From contig NW_003133843.1 in assembly GCF_000003605.2 (NCBI RefSeq), positions 125,345 through 145,222 on the forward strand: DNA of 19,878 nucleotides. The letters are read 5' to 3'. This DNA comes from Saccoglossus kowalevskii. Lineage: Eukaryota; Hemichordata; Enteropneusta; Harrimaniidae. The stretch's first letter is position 1. The number at the start of each line of letters is the position of its first letter. The notes beneath the pieces are model-generated. The model was not told the origin of the DNA. It saw only the letters and a list, made by a program, of their open reading frames with translations, and searched no databases. Both the position numbers and the translations under genes were made by a program. Below are positions 9,195-17,219 of the stretch, piece by piece.

Positions 9195-10215
9195 CAAAAC
9201 AAAATTATGCCCTTATTAAAAGGGGAGCATTGGTGAGTGTAATACATTCGCAAATTTCCTAAATGGTTCCAAACTCATAAATCACAACCACAAACCTTTT
9301 TGGACAAATGAATTTGAATGAGCTTTTACCTAGAATGGAGCGATTTTGAATTAGACGATGAGATACTATTTAGGTATATTTCATGTGCCTGGCAAAGATC
9401 TCATTATATCAGATGCTTTGTCCAGTCATCCTTGTAAACAAAGAAAATAAACAACTGTGGAGGGTAGTTAAATTGTATGCTTCTTATTTCGTAAGTCAAA
9501 TTCCAATCTTACTTATCTAGGTGAGACGGTGTAGTGATGCGTGATATGTTGTAAATTGATTAAGTTTTGTAAATAAGGGTGGCTAAATGGCCAGTTACTG
9601 ATAGGTACTCTGAAATGCATACTGTCTCTTCCAGGCAGACATTATTTATGTTGATAATATCTGGATGAGAGGGTCTAGAATTATTACCCCTAGCTTAAAC
9701 AAGTTAGATGTTTTAGATATTTTAAATGAAGGTTACCAGGGCAATGTTAAGTAGAGAGAGAGAGAGAGAATTCCCTGAACGGCCATATCAAAAAGTGGCT
9801 GTATAAGAATGATATATATATAACCTATATGGAATACCCGATGAGTTCAGATAATTGGTCCAAATTTGCTAGAAAATATAGGTATAATGCTGTGACTAGT
9901 GGTCCTGCATTGAACTGACTGTCAGTACAGGTGAGCAGTTCATTAAAAAACAAGTGGATTGCTACTTGGCATCAATGGCATATCTGACAACCTCATTATC
10001 TAATGGATATGGCCCAGCTGAAATGTTATTTGATCATCTGACCCGGACAGGTCACATTGTGCTAGGAATATGCCTGAAATAAATCAGGAACATAAATTCT
10101 GGTTACGAACATGCAGTCGAATGATGAGGTTCTATGAAAATTGCACCTAGGTCTTATGATATAACTATGTCCCACAGGGTGATTTGTAGAAATAAAAAGC
10201 ATTTAGCTCCATGCA
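9195..10215 (+). mobile_element. Ty3/Gypsy pol relic 1: RNase H then integrase (decayed)
   Basis: Many short in-order matches to the C-terminal half of a Gypsy Pol protein appear in changing frames. RNase H: NHNHKP near 9280, LNELLPRMERF near 9317-9350, then HVPGKDLIISDALSSHP at about 9381-9433. Integrase zinc region: RIITPSLNKLDVLDILNEGYQGNVK at 9673-9752, abbreviated here by position; key residues are the H-to-Y changed HEGHQG-like motif. Integrase core: YGIPDEFR near 9828, then SDNWSKFARKY. Integrase C-terminal: YLASMAYLTTSLSNGYGPAE (about 9962-10021), SYDITMSHRVICRNKKHL (about 10152-10206). This is the order RNase H-integrase of ordinary Gypsy elements, close to those annotated as K02A2.6-like. 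Stops, frameshifts and deletions are many; nothing is functional. The open frame 9027-9236 partly overlaps its start and is not a gene. Confidence 0.75.
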
Positions 10216-10515
10216 GTCATGGGGCGGATATTCCACTGCGGTTTGTGGTAAATGTCATTTCTTTTGATAGTACTGTATTCCCTTGAAGGTAGTAGCAATT
10301 ATTATAATGTAATTGGTTGTCAATTTTATTGGCTTCAAAATGTGTTAATGTTCTTTCTTGACCTTCTTCGTATGTTTCTATTGTTCAGAAATTTGTACTA
10401 TTTTGGGCGTTTTGCTTGAAAGATGGAAATATTTATCGAGTTGAGTAAAAACGTACCACCCAATCTCTACATTACATGTACATGCAACTAACATACAATG
10501 TCCTATTTATATGCA

Positions 10516-10650
10516 ATGGATAGTAGGAGTACGTGGTACCATCGTCTACATTATCATTAATACCCAAACGGATAGGTTCAAAATAATAATAATACCACCA
10601 TAAATACAGTTTTATTATTTGGATTTCAGACAGCAACAACACCAGCAACT
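10516..10650. repeat. Right member of the diverged repeat pair around Gypsy relic 1
   Basis: It is the counterpart of 8710-8785, with an AATAATAATA-rich insertion between the two conserved parts. Just downstream lies TAGGAGGGTTCTTTCTCTCCTA (about 10717-10738), a short inverted repeat with a 6-bp stem. Confidence 0.35.
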
Positions 10651-10843
10651 TTGAAAGCATGTGTCATAAGGCCCGCTTATCGCAATTGAGAGGGCCACCC
10701 ACAGAACTCACACCGGATAGGAGGGTTCTTTCTCTCCTAGAATAAGGTAGACAAGACAATAGTACTAGAAATGAAATACACATACACCAAAACATCGAGT
10801 TAAATCTCCTGACTGTAATACCTCTCAAAATAATTACAAAGCT

Positions 10844-11165
10844 TTGTATTTGTTTTCAGCATTGTATGCAGTTTTTCTGAAGCGTTATGACATGAATAGA
10901 AAAGGTTATAGAAAGAGATTTCAAACTAGTAGGGCAGAAGGTGGAAAGCGCATTTCGCAAATTGCAGCTAGACTAAGTAGTTATTCGACCGATGTGTATA
11001 GCTGTCTGAAGTTGATAATAGTTTTGAAGGAGCTAAGGACTTAGTGATGAGAGATCAATTGATGGGTACTTTTGGTAATGCGTTGCCTATTTTCATAGGA
11101 GAAAGGTCACCAAAGTCAGTTAAAGAAATGGCTGACTTAGCTGATAAGTAAACAGACAGGTGTCA
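10844..11165 (+). pseudogene. gag (SCAN-like capsid) fragment of Gypsy relic 2
   Basis: The first frame (10844-11041) contains LKRYDMNRKGYRKRFQTSRA and IAARLSSY; after a frameshift near 11015 the homology continues as SFEGAKDLVMRDQLMGTFGN and FIGERSPKSVKEMADLADK (about 11043-11150). This is the arrangement of the gag domain of many invertebrate and fish Gypsy elements: K-R-F-R/Q, then R-L, then the 'DLxxRDQ...F..ER.PKS..EM..LAD' block. Downstream, 11261-11305 encodes PGCGDPNHSAVSYPK, a zinc knuckle that has lost its first Cys and has Tyr in place of the last Cys. It cannot make a complete Gag. Confidence 0.7.
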
Positions 11166-11514
11166 AAAATCTGAAATCTAGCCAGTTTCAATGTCATAGT
11201 CAGAAAAGTCAGTTCTAGAGCACAAGTCAGAAAGGAAAAGGTCGATTTGGCCAGTATAAGCCAGGCTGTGGTGATCCAAATCACTCTGCTGTCAGTTATC
11301 CTAAGCATTACAAAAGTTCCAAGCCTCAGGTTAAGTCAGCTGCTATGTTGGCATGTAATCAGAATAGTAAAGATTCACAGGGAATCAGTACTACTTGTGT
11401 ACTTCATAAAGTCACAGATGCAAATAGGCATCCATGTTTACTGGGACAAGATAGAGTTGGGTTGAAATATGGCCAATTATTAGTGTTGTCAGTGTTGCAC
11501 CAGTTAATAGGATA

Positions 11515-11772
11515 GTGAGTGGTATGCCTGTTGTCCAAGGCTTTATTGGCAGTACTAAGGCAGAGGTTCTACCTGATAGTGGGTGTAGTTTGGTTGTAGT
11601 ACGTAGAGAGTTGGTAGAGGATAGTCAAGTGACTGGAGAGAGTCGTACCTGTATGATGATGGATGGTACATGTCAGGAAGCCCCAGTAGCTAGACTATAT
11701 ATAGATACACCCTTTTATGTTGGTACTGTGTATGAGAACCCCAGTGTATGATCTTATTATTGGTAACATTAG
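11515..11772 (+). pseudogene. Retropepsin (aspartic protease) fragment of Gypsy relic 2
   Basis: The frame from 11515 encodes VVQGFIGSTKAEVLPDSGCS and VVVRRELVED, with catalytic Asp in D-S-G at 11575-11583 followed by the hydrophobic strand VVV. The second family signature, YDLIIGNISGA (11747-11779), lies in a different frame, so there is a frameshift near 11745. DSG instead of the usual DTG is tolerated in this class. Sequence after 11780 (DPDSGWKLG) fits the usual tail of these proteases. Confidence 0.7.
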
Positions 11773-12032
11773 TGGAGCCCAAGGATCCTGATTCTGGTTG
11801 GAAGCTAGGTTTAGCTCATGAGCTAGGGCATGATGAGGTTAGTTCGCCCTCGAGTGATGAACATAGTACTCCTGTGAGTGATGGGACTAATATGGTGAAG
11901 GTTGTTGTCCTAGTGTTGGGACTAGTGTTCCCTTAGGTAATGAAGGCTGTACATCCATTAGTAGTCAGACTAGTGTGCCCTATATGGATGAAGGTTGTTC
12001 TCCAGGTGTTGAGATAAGAGAGCCTTCAGTTA

Positions 12033-12625
12033 GTGGGAGTAGTTGTGAACCCTCCATTGATTCAAGTTGTACCAGTAGTACAGACTAGGGCCCAGAAGAT
12101 AGCTGAGAAAAAGCCATTACGTAGGCTTATAGTCCAGTTACATAGTAAGGTTGATACTAATGGTGGTAAGAAACTTATTACTGTAGATGCAGTGCGAGAG
12201 GCACATCAGTCTGATTCTATATTGGAGCATGTTAAGAAGTTAGTATCTACAGGAGAAGAGTTGATCACAGGTCGTGGCAATCGGGCCAGGTTTTTTCAGT
12301 CACCTCACGTAAATAGAAGACGTGTGTGTGTTTCCAGTTAGTTGCACCATTGTGTTGCCGTGATATAGTACTAGCACTTGCTCATGAGTCAGTTATTGCA
12401 GGTCATCTTGGTGCTAAGAAGGCTACAGATAGAATAGCAATTCAGTTTTATTGGCCTGGTATGCATGGTAAGAGTACCATTAGGCGATATGCCCTTGATT
12501 AAAGTTCCATTTCAAATGATAGCTATGGATCCGATTAGTCTAGCAATCAGTACCTTTTTACTGTTGTAGATTATGCTTCGCGGTACCCTGAAGATGTAGC
12601 ATTAAAGAAGATTATTCCGAGGTGG
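12033..12625 (+). pseudogene. Integrase N-terminal zinc domain and partial core, Gypsy relic 2
   Basis: The frame 12033-12341 carries QTRAQKIAEKKPLRRLIV and DAVREAHQSDSILEHVKKL, a linker typical of elements with integrase straight after protease. After a frameshift, 12376-12468 encodes LAHESVIAGHLGAKKATDRI and FYWPGMHG, the H-x3-H part of the HHCC zinc finger. The C-x2-C part is missing: IRRYA runs directly into MPLIKVPFQMIAMD (about 12489-12530), which implies a deletion of some 25-30 codons. The final piece, VVDYASRYPEDVALKKI (about 12562-12615), belongs to the integrase core around its first catalytic Asp. The second catalytic Asp and the Glu are absent, so this is dead. Confidence 0.75.
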
Positions 12626-12734
12626 TAAGCAAGTATGACCTTTATGACAGTTATCACACGGCAATGCACACCATTTCTTCCCATGATTCCATGCGCACTT
12701 CTGTTTGCAGGGTTTGAGGTAATATGACAAAAAA

Positions 12735-13530
12735 CATAGAATAAAGGATATTTACATTGTGATTCATCAGTAACAATGATAGCCATATTAGGATAGAATT
12801 GATGAACTTTATCCACAAAGTTTTCAACAACATCTGGGCGTTCAGTGAACTTCTCAATGATGGGCGTTTGATGTAAAGATAAATATTGATAGGGAAATTG
12901 ATAATGTAGATTTGTATCTTGACATACGTGTCAATATTATACACAGTTCCAGTGTGAAAAGATAATTAATTATCGTCTTTACCAATGTGCATGACGTGCA
13001 TGAAAATAGTAAAGTCTTAATTGCACCACTATATTTGATTTGATAATATATTCCCGGAAATACACACCATATTTATTTCTAGCAGTTGGCGACGGAACTA
13101 TTGGTTGAGACATATCCGGTTATTTTAAAATATGTTCTACCACGGAGGAGAGGGACAATCCGTGCTGTTTAGTTAAACGGTGATACCAAAATCAACGTAA
13201 TTCAATGGGTACATTGCTATGAAAAATGTGTTAGTCGATTCATACCAGTCGGTAGCGGTGGACACGTACATCTTTGGTGAAATCAATGTATATCAACCAT
13301 TAACTTGTCGGCGCTGTCGCGGTATCGCTGGGCATGTACGAATTATGTCTAACTAGGTCAATAAATTGTGGACCTGCCATCAGTATATCATTTGGTACAG
13401 GCGTGTTACACGCATGGTCATTTTGAAACGCATCTCACAATTTGAGAGTATGGAAATCTGAAGAAATGCATAATTAGTGCAAGAAGAATGCCAGCAAGAA
13501 TGACAAATTGTAATTCCCCACGCGTATAAT
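12735..13530 (-). pseudogene. Inverted, truncated GT12 GalNAc-transferase pseudogene
   Basis: The minus strand holds a diverged copy of the GT12 gene from its signal anchor to the start of the catalytic domain. In order: FVILAGILLALIMHFFRF (anchor, about 13505-13450), QFIDLVRHNSYMPSD (about 13367-13323), DKLMVDIH then a stop, then CTCPPLP (about 13310-13245), a stretch equal to GCTTTTCCTTT-region codons ending in ACGTTGATTTTGGTATCACC, a block close to GATTGTCCCTCTCC...GAACATATTTTAAAA (about 13165-13120), NIDTYVKIQIYIINF and HIKRP-like YIKRPS (about 12940-12870), and WIKFINSILIWLSLLL or, in another frame, DKVHQFYPNMAIIVTDESQ (12816-12760). Several frameshifts, stops and deletions break it. It ends before the DDD motif. 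It is more diverged from both intact genes than they are from each other, so it is an older paralogue. Confidence 0.85.
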
Positions 13531-13539
13531 ACAGTAGTC

Positions 13540-14510
13540 GTGATATATGTTTTGTGTTGTGATAAAGTGACTGTGTGCCACTGAGCAGATGTCTCGACAG
13601 ATGCTGCAACAACGCGTGACTGATTCTTTTATGCATAAAATATGATCTGACATCGTGACCGATTTAGATGTCAGAGTTTTCATTATTTATGAATTGTTTT
13701 TAAAATGGGTTTATTTTATTATCCGCCACCCTATATTTGGAAAATGGAGGGCCACATCCCTACTGTTTTTACATAATTAGCAAAATGGGATACCTTCGAA
13801 TGTCACTAATATTTATAATACTGGTTAAAAAATGTATACATTGTAATAATATATCAACAAACGAGTTTACGTGGCATGCAAGTGTTCAACCTTTGCATAA
13901 GCAATCAATGAATATAATTTCATTTATAAATTTCACAAAATATTCCAGCAGAAATGAACAAAACATTGATGGATAGTGATTGATAGTGTTACAGTCATTT
14001 ATAAATAATAAACAGCAAATGTAGTACAGAGATGGAATCATTAATTATCAGTTTGTTTATAAAACACACACATCAACACCCATTGTCCAGTTTCGAAAAT
14101 ATCAGATTATCCTCAGTTCGCATCTCTTCTCAGAATAAAGTCAGACGTCTTAGACTACTTAAAACGAAGGGATAAATGTACAAATTAGAGGGTAATTTTT
14201 ACAAAATATGGAGGCTGATAAATGATGGGTGTTAAAAATAGTACAACTGTAACAATCTTGTCCATTGAGTACCTACACAATAAATGTATGGATGGACAAC
14301 AACTGAAGATGCAATATATTTTTTATGCATGGCAAAAATGAGTGCAGAATGCAATAATATATTGCATATATTTTATCATTTTGTGTGGAAAATACATGCT
14401 GAAAAGTCAGCATAATTATTTTAAAAATCCAATTATTATTCATGTTCCCCCAAATACTACTTCATGTACTGTATTAAGCTAAATATATAATATTCATAAC
14501 CATAACAACA
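13540..14510. other. AT-rich intergenic DNA, no gene supported
   Basis: The open frames here (for example 13737-13976) have no recognisable motif and follow base composition. The minus-strand frame that reaches back to 13636 or 13683 is the upstream extension of the pseudogene's signal anchor; whether any of it was its true N-terminus is unclear. No repeat or RNA gene is evident. Confidence 0.5.
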
Positions 14511-14513
14511 TAC

Positions 14514-14602
14514 CTGTTTACTGTCTAATTGGCAGATAATGGACATCATATCACTAACATCAGCACTATAAAGGTACTCACTCAGTCCCCTTATTTCTAC
14601 AT
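14514..14602 (-). other. Candidate internal exon (unrecognised protein)
   Basis: On the minus strand an acceptor-like ATATTTTTAG precedes 89 bases, followed by CAG/GTATGT, a near-consensus splice donor. The open frame reads VEIRGLSEYLYSADVSDMMS then IICQLDSKQ, whose mixed acidic, Ser and Met composition is more protein-like than the surrounding noise. I do not recognise it. The exon would start in phase 1, which does not fit directly onto the candidate first exon at 15153-15206 (phase 0), so another exon would be needed. It may be chance. Confidence 0.25.
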
Positions 14603-14769
14603 CTAAAAATATTTCATTGCAACCTAATGATAATTACACCAATAATTTAGCTTGGTTGACATTTTATAGTAATTAGTAAGCAATTGAAAATGGTAAGTTA
14701 TAATTGTTTGTATAACCACAACAAGACAATTTTAAGAAACTTGACTGAGCTCCCAAACTTGTTGGTATT

Positions 14770-15030
14770 GCGAGGCTACTGACATGACATGCTAGTCATC
14801 AAAGTGCTTATTGATAACTTCACGTGGCTAATAACATAGCATGCTAGTAGCTACAGTGGATAACGATAATTTATGGGGCAAATAACTGAACATGCTAGTC
14901 GCAACAATGGATAATGAGGGTCAGACAGAACATGATTGTCGTTGCACTGGCTTGTGATAACTTTATTTAGCGAGGAACATAACATGCTAATGATAATTTT
15001 ATGTGCTCAATAACATAATATTTTCATCTA
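14770..15030. repeat. Degenerate ~50-bp minisatellite (AACATGCTAGTC core)
   Basis: About five or six diverged units with core GGCTAATAACATAACATGCT followed by AGTCGCAACAnTGG and TTATGATAACTTTATGT. Instances of CATGCTAGT or a close variant occur near 14789, 14839, 14890, 14931 and 14983. Unit length varies from about 45 to 55 bp. It differs from the minisatellite upstream of the GT12 genes. Confidence 0.65.
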
Positions 15031-15074
15031 TGAGCAGGAGATTCTGGAATCTGTAGAATACCGGCGATTATTGC

Positions 15075-15206
15075 TTAACTATTCTCATTGATAAGTGGCA
15101 TAAGCAACTCAGTCCCGGAAAACAACATTGAGTTGTCATCGCTGTCATTTACCTTCACTGTAATTTTCGCAAAGACACTGCACCACTCGTCCATACACTG
15201 CGACAT
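15075..15206 (-). CDS. Candidate small ORF or first exon (43 codons, unrecognised)
   Basis: On the minus strand, AACC-ATG-T at 15206 opens a 43-residue frame (MSQCMDEWCSVFAKITVK, then VNDSDDNSMLFSGTELLMPL, then INENS) ending in TAA at 15075. After codon 18 the DNA reads AAG/GTAAAT, a good splice donor, so this could instead be a coding first exon at 15206-15153. Upstream on the same strand lies TTATATATC within a perfect 10-bp inverted repeat (CAATTGCTTA at 15310 and TAAGCAATTG at 15334). A short upstream ATG frame (ATGGCGTGCACTCGATGA) precedes it. I recognise no family; it may be noise. Confidence 0.22.
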   Translation of the reverse strand: MSQCMDEWCSVFAKITVKVNDSDDNSMLFSGTELLMPLINENS

Positions 15207-15369
15207 GGTTTACTCAGTCAGATTGGAAATAAAACTTGCTCATCGAGTGCACGCCATTTCAATCCGGTGACTGAAATGATGCCAATATTTGACTTGACTC
15301 AAATTATACAATTGCTTACAAACACAGATATATAAGCAATTGTCGCATACGACTTATTTACCACTTCCG

Positions 15370-15890
15370 TGTCACTGAGAATGTTCTAGAACCGTACTGT
15401 GTCTGGGTGAAATATTCTAGGTTTTTTTAGAAACTGGTTTAATAGGTAATAGAACACTGTAGGAGGCAATAGAAGGTAATGGAATATTCTAGAAATTTGT
15501 AGTAAGTTCCAGACTCATTATGTATGCTAATGTAATGATCTATTTATAGACAGTGTGGGTATATATAGGGGAGTTGTTCAGCACTGAGTTCAGATCGGAG
15601 ATCTCGTTGAATTGTATTGGAGTTTAAGTATCTAGTCATTGGAGTAGTGGAGTTTTACCGCGTTATTGTACTTGATGTTTTCAGAGTATAATAATACCAG
15701 TACCAGTTGAAACCTCATCTGTTGGCTCCGTGTTCGTATTTTATCATCGCCGCCAGGGAAGGCTTTCTGTTACTGTTGCCATTTTGATATTTGAACCATC
15801 ACACCTGTACTATACCAATTACGGTAATATTACGTTGCGTGTGACAGCAATCTAGTAGTGTAGCACTAGTCAGACACTAAACTTGTGACA
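15370..15890 (+). mobile_element. Probable solo LTR with TATA box and heat-shock-like elements
   Basis: The block has the anatomy of a retroelement LTR. It begins TGTCAC (15370) and GTGACA closes it at 15885-15890 (an alternative end is GTGACA at 15841-15846), giving about 480-520 bp. Two perfect nGAAnnTTCnnGAAn motifs lie at 15379-15391 and 15482-15494, with a weaker ATATTCTAG at 15412-15420. A TATA box TATATATAG follows at 15560-15568 and an initiator-like TTCAGATC at 15589-15596, about 30 bp further on. The downstream part is less AT-rich. I could not find matching target-site duplications or a second copy, so the ends and the LTR identity remain uncertain. It could serve Gypsy relic 2, but nothing proves this. 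Confidence 0.45.
15560..15596 (+). promoter_or_regulatory. Core promoter: TATA box plus initiator
   Basis: TATATATAG starts at 15560, and the A of TTCAGATC (15592) lies 32 bp downstream, normal spacing for RNA polymerase II. No open frame follows that could be its gene, consistent with an LTR promoter. Confidence 0.4.
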
Positions 15891-16337
15891 CATAGTAAGG
15901 CGTAGATAAAACCTAGCTCACCTCTGCCAAAATCAGAAATGATACTGGTACATAATCAGTAATAATGATTTGAACACCACAACTAGCTCTGGGCAGTCAG
16001 CCTAGACTAATATCAGTAAGAGTATTGCTAGCAGATGCTGCTAATAACATGATTAAACACTAATGTAAATAGACCAATCCATGGTCAATCATTTTTCAAA
16101 TGCATTTAGGTCCTAATTGTGTCTAGTAGTCAATTAAAATGTAGGTTTACGGTGATATTCAACCTTAACCTTCAAATCATTCGAGTCGTTTTATATGTGT
16201 TCTCCGTATCAGCAAAGTTTCCCATGTGGTCCTTCTAACAAAACACAAATCAGACGATCATCTGTCAGAGCAACGCCATTGTATTTGTTAATCCTGGCAT
16301 GGAAACATATACAGCAGTTATATATATGCTAGTAATG
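15891..16337. other. Intergenic DNA, nothing assigned
   Basis: No open frame of interest and no repeat partner is seen. A minus-strand GGACCACATGGGAAACTTTG (about 16238-16219) vaguely recalls a Gypsy integrase C-terminal motif (GPxGKL) and could belong to the integrase scrap next to it, but this is too weak to annotate. Confidence 0.4.
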
Positions 16338-16379
16338 TCAGCTGAATACACATCTGGTCCCAACTGGTCCCAAGATTTC

Positions 16380-16530
16380 ACCATCTTGACTTGGATGCGC
16401 ACCAGAATCTTGTTGAATCACTTTAGCATCCATGTTTTGCTTGAGATGAAATGGATTAGTCATCCGCAGTAGCTGGCAGATTTCTGTAAATAAATTCAAA
16501 CCAAAATTTCTCCTTGTGTCATTAAAACTC
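16380..16530 (-). mobile_element. Gypsy integrase core scrap (third Gypsy relic)
   Basis: The minus-strand frame 16550-16338 includes NDTRRNFGLNLFTEICQLLR followed by MTNPFHLKQNMDAKVIQ. This matches the pattern around the second catalytic Asp and the Glu region of Gypsy integrases (D-x-G-x-N-F-x-x-x-L-F-x-E-x-C-x-L-L, then T-P-x-H-P-x-x-x-x-x-V-E). A few residues (KTRTT-like) are missing between LLRM and PFH, and the catalytic Glu is replaced by Lys or lost. The rest of the frame (HPSQDGEILGPVGTR) is unassigned; GTCCCAACTG is directly duplicated within it (16356-16375). Confidence 0.5.
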
Positions 16531-16643
16531 CAAATTTTGCAATATATCACAAACCAGTTTATGAGCTACAATTTGCGCCCATTTATTCTATTATTCTATT
16601 CCATCACATTACAGTTGACCATGTAATGATGAATCAAACCATA

Positions 16644-16854
16644 TACTGTAAAGGAGTTAATTATTCACTGGGTTTTAATTTGGCTTTTTTCGCTGACTGA
16701 AAAATGCGCTAAATTAAAACCCAGTGAATATGTAAAATTGTGCTTAGAACACATTATCTAAATGATAAAACTGTGAATTTAAAACCCACTGAATATGCCT
16801 GAAATGGTAAATCAGTGAAATTTAAACCCAGCGAAAATTAGTCATTTTACAGTA
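16644..16854. mobile_element. MITE with terminal and internal inverted repeats
   Basis: The left end TACTGTAAA (16644) is the exact reverse complement of the right end TTTACAGTA (16846-16854). The similarity extends inward for nearly 40 bp (left: GAGTTAATTATTCACTGGGT; right, reversed: ATGACTAATTTTCGCTGGGT). Inside, a perfect 19-bp inverted repeat (16663-16681 with 16711-16729) encloses a TTTTTTCGCTGACTGAAAAA loop that is partly palindromic, and the motif AAACCCAGTGAAT recurs two more times (16778 and 16824 regions). At 211 bp with no coding capacity this is a non-autonomous DNA transposon; a TA target duplication is possible but not certain. Confidence 0.7.
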
Positions 16855-16924
16855 TTGAACAGTAAAATGAAGTAAAATGAGCATTAACATGGATTGAACA
16901 TGGCTGTAATAGCAACAACTAGTA

Positions 16925-17215
16925 TATTGGCTACATTCTACTGCGTAAACGTAGATGGGGCTGTACTTTTGAGTACAGTCAACTGTGTACTAAATAAATA
17001 CACACATATGGGGTAGATGTATGACGTTCACCATGTACTATGTAAACTATGTCGGACAGTAAAATATATTCCGGTCGACTGCGCGAGTGGGCGAAGATGG
17101 GGACGCACTGTTTACTGAGAAAATGCCTCCATTTAATGTAAACACGTATGGGCAGACACATAGTCTACTGTCTAAAGATAGATAGGGCGGTAACATGGAC
17201 TTCACTGCTGAGTGA
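16925..17215. repeat. Degenerate ~40-bp minisatellite upstream of second GT12 gene
   Basis: The units share the same core as 4680-5000: TACTGCGTAAACGTAGATGG near 16939, TGTTTACTGAGAAAATGCC near 17109, TAATGTAAACACGTATGGGC near 17135 and CTACTGTCTAAAGATAGATAGGG near 17165. GTCGACTG at 17075 matches GTCGACTG at 4690. It marks the left part of the second duplicon. Confidence 0.6.
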
Positions 17216-17219
17216 AGTT

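Larger units (their letters stand above)
10830..12625 (+). mobile_element. Ty3/Gypsy relic 2 with gag-protease-integrase order (Gmr1-like)
   Basis: This plus-strand relic keeps, in order, a SCAN-like gag segment, a decayed zinc knuckle, a retropepsin, a linker containing QTRAQK, an integrase zinc-binding domain and the start of the integrase core. The DSG of the protease (11575-11583) and the integrase zinc domain (from about 12376) are only about 0.8 kb apart, too little for reverse transcriptase plus RNase H. Elements with integrase ahead of reverse transcriptase are known as the Gmr1 group of Ty3/Gypsy. The relic stops in the integrase core near 12610-12625, next to the inverted GT12 pseudogene. 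Neither LTR is recognisable next to it; the LTR candidate at 15370 may be related. Confidence 0.75.

Noticed and set aside
9027-9236. 69-codon open frame as an independent gene
   Set aside because: It runs into the RNase H part of Gypsy relic 1 and shows no other support.
14770-15030. CRISPR-like array
   Set aside because: Units are diverged along their whole length with no constant repeat and variable spacer pattern, and the DNA is eukaryotic; it is a degenerate minisatellite.
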